From positions 1-64,000 of the forward strand of contig NZ_JANUCS010000011.1 in assembly GCF_024808815.1 (NCBI RefSeq): DNA of 64,000 bases, in the 5' to 3' direction. The stretch's first letter is position 1. The number at the start of each line of letters is the position of its first letter. The position numbers were made by a program, and so were the translations under genes. The notes under the pieces were generated by a model. It worked only from the letters and a program-made list of their open reading frames with translations. It was not told the DNA's origin and made no database searches. Below are positions 60,415-64,000 of the stretch, one piece after another. Source of the DNA: Methanosalsum natronophilum (GTDB lineage Archaea > Halobacteriota > Methanosarcinia > Methanosarcinales > Methanosarcinaceae).

Positions 60415-61035
60415 TTATGCCATGGTTTCAGGATTAGCCTGACTATCATCATCTAAAGCATGCATCATTTTCACAAGATTAGGTATTACTTTCACAAGAC
60501 CAACTACTACTTCTGTACGGTCATTCCAATTAATATTAGCAAGACCAACCCAACAATCATAATCTAAATTATCCATCACTTTCACTAGACGATCCATGAA
60601 TTTCATAAAATCATCCCAATTAATATTATCACTTTTTTTAGAATAATTCAGTATTGCTAATAAACCAAACTCTTCTGAAAACCTATTTAATATTTTTTTA
60701 GTATCATCATTAAGATCATCCCAATTAATATTACCAAATTTGTTAGAAGAATTGAATAGTGCTAATAAACCAAACTCATCTGAAAACTTATTTAATATTT
60801 TTTTAGTATCATTATTAAGATCATCCCAATTAATATCACTAGTTTTGTTAAAAGAATTGAATAGTGGTGATATACCAAACTCTTCTGAAAACCTATTTAA
60901 TATTTTTTTAGTATCATCATTAAGATCATCCCAATTAATATCACTAGTTTTGTTAGAAGAATTGAATATTGATAATAAGCCCAAATCCTCTGAAAAATTA
61001 TTTAATTTCTTTTTAGCAACATCCAAGCTCAACAT
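60415..61035 (-). CDS. 35-residue tandem-repeat protein, function unknown
   Basis: A 206-residue protein with three and a half tandem copies of a 35-residue unit, with core (N/R)xFSEEFGLLxxFNSSNK, xxDINWDDLN, DDTKKIL, at about residues 11-137. A different C-terminal part (WDDFMKFMDRLVKVMDNLDY ... ANINWNDRTEVVVGLVKVIP) looks like weaker copies. The DNA repeats (105 bases) are nearly identical, so duplication is recent. The units resemble amphipathic helix pairs, as in a solenoid; DUF1641-like helical repeats are a distant possibility. It is acidic, without signal or membrane segment. On the minus strand inside the element. Confidence 0.6.
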   Translation of the reverse strand: MLSLDVAKKKLNNFSEDLGLLSIFNSSNKTSDINWDDLNDDTKKILNRFSEEFGISPLFNSFNKTSDINWDDLNNDTKKILNKFSDEFGLLALFNSSNKFGNINWDDLNDDTKKILNRFSEEFGLLAILNYSKKSDNINWDDFMKFMDRLVKVMDNLDYDCWVGLANINWNDRTEVVVGLVKVIPNLVKMMHALDDDSQANPETMA

Positions 61036-61168
61036 TACTCACCTACTGTTTTGATATTTTTGGTATAAAAAAAGCCCTCGAAAAATTATAAAAGAAGTAT
61101 TTGGGTGACCATATAAAAATATTTTTATTAGTTCCATTCATCATTGACAATGAAAGGGAGTTAGAATA

Positions 61169-61926
61169 GTGACACTACAGGAAAAAAGATATCAAGAAAT
61201 ATTAAATAAGGTTCAAAAGCTAATTGGTGTGGATTTGAGTGATCAGAAAATTTTAAGAGAAGCTCTTACTCACATTTCGTATCTTAACGAACATCCCGAA
61301 ATTAAATCTAATTGTGGGCTTTTCGATGGACATAATGAAAGATTAGAGTTTTTGGGGAATTATGTTTTAGAACTCTCAATAGCACATAATCTTTATTCAA
61401 AATACCATGGAAGAGAAGGAGAGTTATCATATATAAAAGAACATTACAGTAAAACTAACACTTTATATGAAAAATTTGCGGGTCTCAATTTGGATAGAGA
61501 TTTATTATTTCTAGGTAATGGAGAATATAAAAAAAAACAAAACTTGAAAAAAGGAGTGAAGATTTTTTAGAGGCTTTGATTGCAGCAATTTATCTCGATC
61601 AAGGATTTGAGAGGGCAAATAAGTTTATAGAAACTTTTTTTTTGTCTGATTTAGATGATTATTTAAAAAAATATTCAGAACACCCCATTAAAAGTAAAAG
61701 AGATGAAAACCCAAAAGGGTACCTACAAGAGCAATGCCAGAAGCATGGATATGGAATCCCTTCTTATTCTAAAGAATGTGAAAAAACGGGAGAAGACCAT
61801 TCACCTAAGTATGCAACTTATGTGGAGATAAAGAAAAAAAAATATAAAGGGACTGGAGATAGTAAAAAAAATGCAGAAGATGATGCTGCTGAAAATGCAA
61901 ATAAAGAACTTTTTGACGAATCATGA
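61169..61926 (+). pseudogene. rnc: RNase III-like gene with a frameshift and a lost catalytic Asp
   Basis: GTG 61169 follows AGGGAG. The first frame has the RNase III signature as NERLEFLGNYVLEL (near 56-69), with Asn in place of the catalytic Asp of the family motif LGD. It runs to KKGVKIF and a stop. One frame back, KRSEDFLEALIAAIYLDQG restores the second catalytic motif, then a double-stranded RNA-binding domain (NPKGYLQEQCQKHGYGIPSY). The shift lies at the A-rich tract 61532-61560. RNase III is rare in archaea, so transfer from bacteria is likely. A slippage product is possible, but with the Asp missing the enzyme is probably inactive. Confidence 0.75.
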
Positions 61927-61982
61927 AGATATTTTAACCTGGGAAACCAGTTTTGTAAATAAACATTATTAAAAAATGATGA

Positions 61983-62013
61983 GAGTTCACTTTTTTGAAG
62001 ATAACTATAACCC
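61983..62013 (-). repeat. right terminal inverted repeat
   Basis: Reverse complement GGGTTATAGTTATC ... AAAAAAG, then TGAACTC. It mirrors 57381-57410 with a single inserted base and ends exactly at the 14-base duplication. Confidence 0.7.
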
Positions 62014-62027
62014 TAACTAAATATGCG
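62014..62027. repeat. right target-site duplication, overlapping the tRNA-Leu 3' end
   Basis: TAACTAAATATGCG lies directly after the right inverted repeat. Its last three bases (GCG) are the 3' end of tRNA-Leu on the minus strand; the left counterpart is 57367-57380. Confidence 0.6.
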
Positions 62028-62108
62028 AGGGGTGGGATTCGAACCCACGAAAACCTTCGTTACCAGATCTTAAGTCTGGCGCCTTTGACCTGGCTGGGCA
62101 ACCCTCGC
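62024..62108 (-). tRNA. tRNA-Leu (anticodon UAA)
   Basis: On the minus strand the sequence runs GCGAGGG ... CCCTCGC with a discriminator A at 62024. Anticodon stem CAGAC/..TCTG surrounds TTAAG (anticodon TAA), a long variable arm (AACGAAGG...) follows, and the GTTCGAATCC T-arm is present. It is a class II leucine tRNA, about 85 bases. CCA is not encoded. It is the integration site of the element; the target duplication keeps its 3' end intact. Confidence 0.95.
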
Positions 62109-62285
62109 AAAAAAGAGTAAATTCTGTGCTCTACTAATGTTACAACTAATATATAATTTTCACTATACTTTTGTATTGACATTGGAAAGCCATTAGTTTA
62201 AGCTAAATTTGTCTCAACTTGTTAAACAATCTTTATTAAACAACCCATAATTAAAGTTAAGTTACTTAAGCCTTATTATTATAGT

Positions 62286-63044
62286 ATGATCATTCGATTT
62301 CTTGGAACTGGTGTGGCTATACCACAGAAGGACAGAATTCAATCAGGAATACTTTTAGAGGATCAGATGAACTTTTTACTACTTGATTGTGGCAGTGGGA
62401 CTCTAAATCGTATAAATGATGAAAACATAAAACACACTTCAATAAATAAAATATTGCTAACACACTTACATTTAGATCATGTATCTGACCTCCTTTGTTT
62501 GGTTAAAGCGAATCATCTATGTGGACTAAATGAACTTGATTTATATGGTCCAACGGGAACTTTGCAATATATTGAAAATATGCTTAACACTTATTCTTAC
62601 TTAAAGGAAAAAGTAAAAGTTAACATTAAGGAAATTGAAGCATATGAAGACTTTGTTATAACAGGTACAAATTTTAGAATAAAGGCAATTAATGGAATTC
62701 ATAGTGTACCTTCACTTATTTACCGAATAGAATCCAATCAAAAAACAGTTGTTTATACAGGTGATACTGAACCTAATTCTTCAATAATTGATTTTGCTGA
62801 TGGTGCTGATTGTCTTATTCATGAATGCTCATTTCCAAGTGAATTCATAACTACTAATCACACAAAGCCAGATATGTTAGCTCAAGTCCTAATTGAACAA
62901 AAGGACATCAATTTAAGTGGAATAATTCTTACTCATCTATATCCTCATATGAAAGGTCATGAAAAAGAGGCAATAGAATGTTTAAATAATAGTTTTACAG
63001 GTTGGATAAAAATAGCTGAAGATAAAATGGTACTTGAAATTTAA
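62286..63044 (+). CDS. RNase Z-like metallo-beta-lactamase fold protein
   Basis: A 252-residue MBL protein. THLHLDHVSDL (near 58-68) is the His/Asp metal motif. FRIKAINGIHSVPSLIYRIE, YTGDTEPN and HECSFPSE (near 178) then ILTHLYPHM hold further ligands, in an order like that of tRNA 3'-processing RNase Z. The usual exosite arm is short or absent, and the final motif is HLYPHM instead of HFS, so it may be a related phosphodiesterase instead of true RNase Z. The ATG at 62286 has no clear Shine-Dalgarno; it may be leaderless. Confidence 0.7.
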   Translation: MIIRFLGTGVAIPQKDRIQSGILLEDQMNFLLLDCGSGTLNRINDENIKHTSINKILLTHLHLDHVSDLLCLVKANHLCGLNELDLYGPTGTLQYIENMLNTYSYLKEKVKVNIKEIEAYEDFVITGTNFRIKAINGIHSVPSLIYRIESNQKTVVYTGDTEPNSSIIDFADGADCLIHECSFPSEFITTNHTKPDMLAQVLIEQKDINLSGIILTHLYPHMKGHEKEAIECLNNSFTGWIKIAEDKMVLEI

Positions 63045-63077
63045 TTTATACTTTTCTGAAGGCATAATAATTCTTTT

Positions 63078-63473
63078 TCAAATTGGGTTTACATATATTT
63101 GGCTAAGTTGAAACCTAGAGCCTTTTAAATCAATGTCTGATCTATATACACCTGTAGCTTGTATTTCAATATAATCATCTGAGTTACATATAACCAAGTA
63201 AAAAGTTACATTCGACATATCAAAATTAGGCTCTACTAAGATATTAGCAGCCATATGCAGCTTATTTTTTTCATTTGATATAAGTGAACTCGAAACGAGT
63301 TCATTTTTAAGAATATTTTCATATGTTTTTTGCATAGCTGAATTTGGTAATCCATTATTTTTACTTGGTCTATCAGTAGTAACGTATCCAGTTTTTTGCT
63401 GTAAACTAGATAAAATATAGTTAATACTGAGTAAAGCTATTTTTTTTATATCTTTTTCCGATAACGTTGGCAT
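63078..63473 (-). CDS. protein of unknown function, 131 aa
   Basis: A 131-residue protein without known motifs. The N-terminal half is helical (SEKDIKKIALLSINYILSSL) and the C-terminal half predicted beta-rich (VTFYLVICNSDDYIEIQATG, SQIYVNPI). There is no signal, membrane segment or cysteine cluster. It lies convergent with the MBL gene and divergent from ppsA. The frame looks genuine by amino acid composition, but homologues could not be checked. Confidence 0.5.
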   Translation of the reverse strand: MPTLSEKDIKKIALLSINYILSSLQQKTGYVTTDRPSKNNGLPNSAMQKTYENILKNELVSSSLISNEKNKLHMAANILVEPNFDMSNVTFYLVICNSDDYIEIQATGVYRSDIDLKGSRFQLSQIYVNPI

Positions 63474-63714
63474 TATAGCATCTCACCAAATTTTATTATT
63501 AAGATATAACAAATTAAATAATAAACATTTATGTCAAATCAGCTCTCTAATAAAAAATATAAGGTTTATCTTAAAATATAGTTATTGAAATTTAGTTTCG
63601 AATCTATATTATAACTATGTTTCAAGACTCATAGCATATTATTTATTTTTTGAATTCCTATACTATTTGTAGTTATTTCAATAAATCATTAATTTTTTAT
63701 TTTAGGGGAATTTT

Positions 63715-64000
63715 ATGAAGGAACCAAGTTACATAATGTGGAATAAGGACATTACAATTAATGATATTCCTTTAGTAGGCGGAAAAAATGCATCTATTGG
63801 TGAGATGTATAGTGAATTAAAACAACAAGATATAAAGATACCAAATGGCTTTGCTATAACTTCGAAAGCATATTGGCACATTTTAGAATCAGCTAATATT
63901 TTAAAAGAGCTCAAGAGTATCCTCGAGGACTTAAATCAATCTGATTTATCTGATCTTTAAAAAAAAGGCTATGCTGCTAGGTCGTTGATTTTAGATGCAG
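63715..64000 (+). pseudogene. ppsA: phosphoenolpyruvate synthase 5' end with in-frame TAA (partial)
   Basis: ATG 63715 begins MKEPSYIMWNKDI, then the PEP-synthase opening LVGGKNASIGEMYSELKQQD, PNGFAITSKAYWHILESA and LNQSDLSDL. A TAA at 63958-63960 ends the frame, yet reading on in the same frame gives KKGYAARSLILDA, the expected continuation. One nonsense substitution (not an indel) breaks the gene at codon 82. The rest is beyond the window. The enzyme makes PEP from pyruvate and ATP in gluconeogenesis. Readthrough or a sequence error cannot be excluded. Confidence 0.7.

Larger units (their letters stand above)
57381..62013. mobile_element. casposon-like integrated element, 4.6 kb, decayed
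   Basis: The segment is bounded by inverted repeats of about 30 bases (24 identical) lying exactly inside 14-base imperfect direct repeats. The right-hand direct repeat covers the 3' end of tRNA-Leu. Inside are a lipoprotein pseudogene, a PAP2 phosphatase gene, a cas1 pseudogene with no cas2 or CRISPR array, a 35-residue repeat protein and an RNase III gene. Casposons are mobile elements that use a Cas1 homologue as integrase, carry terminal inverted repeats, insert at tRNA 3' ends and make target duplications of about 14-15 bases. The usual polB is missing, so this is either a decayed casposon or a non-autonomous derivative. Confidence 0.65.

Noticed and set aside
60640-61030. Regularly spaced near-identical DNA repeats resembling a CRISPR array near cas1
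   Set aside because: The 105-base units are contiguous, in frame and encode 35-residue protein repeats; there are no unique spacers of constant size.
57381-62013. Integrase-type genomic island with direct-repeat att sites
   Set aside because: The long terminal repeats are inverted, no tyrosine recombinase gene is present, and the only direct repeats are 14 bases outside them.

Overview
The window is AT-rich archaeal chromosome, about one third G+C by eye. It most likely comes from a methane-metabolising euryarchaeon related to the Methanosarcinales. The clues are methanogenesis marker protein 8, an FmdE-like protein, a CooC-type nickel ATPase, a dihydropteroate-synthase-like protein of the tetrahydromethanopterin type, GatD, archaeal NMD3, TFE, the aCPSF1/FttA nuclease, a proteasome beta subunit and a two-gene RPA unit. 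Protein sequences resemble Methanosarcina-type proteins as I remember them; no database was searched.

Layout. 1-7.6 kb: the 3' part of a 5S rRNA, then an information-processing block on the + strand (DUF362 iron-sulfur protein with a probable ATT start, NMD3, ATP-grasp ligase, TFE, HD hydrolase, proteasome beta, aCPSF1). 7.6-20 kb: HAD phosphatase, FtsZ, DHPS-like enzyme, membrane pyrophosphatase, tRNA thiolation enzyme, CooC, chorismate synthase, diaminopimelate aminotransferase. 20-29 kb: FmdE-like protein behind a palindrome, BASS-family transporter, epimerase, argH, gatD, aspS, rpiA, tRNA-Val. 29-41 kb: PaaK-type ligase, marker protein 8, JAMM protease, DUF92 membrane protein, a TrmO-like/methyltransferase fusion, SfsA, a stand-alone LigD-type phosphoesterase, RPA operon, phosphodiesterase, two HTH regulators. 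41-54 kb: glucan phosphorylase, a heme-type membrane protein, and a cluster of two acyl-CoA ligases, a 2-oxoacid:ferredoxin oxidoreductase, a thioesterase and two cupin regulators, probably for interconversion of organic acids, acyl-CoAs and 2-oxoacids. 52-55.5 kb: membrane proteins.

56-64 kb is different: most of its genes are damaged. An M23 peptidase gene has an in-frame TGA and an 8-bp tandem duplication that shifts the frame just before its HxH motif. A lipoprotein gene is broken by frameshifts, a cas1 gene is truncated with two in-frame stops, an RNase III gene is frameshifted and lacks a catalytic Asp, and ppsA has an in-frame TAA at the window edge.

The most interesting object is a 4.6-kb element at 57381-62013. 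It has about 30-bp terminal inverted repeats (24 bp identical) and is bounded by 14-bp direct repeats (12 of 14 identical). The right-hand repeat lies on the 3' end of tRNA-Leu(UAA). Inside are the cas1 pseudogene (without cas2 or a CRISPR array), a PAP2-type phosphatase, a 35-residue-repeat protein and the RNase III gene. This is the architecture of a casposon inserted at a tRNA 3' end, but decayed, without a polB gene, and with unusual cargo.
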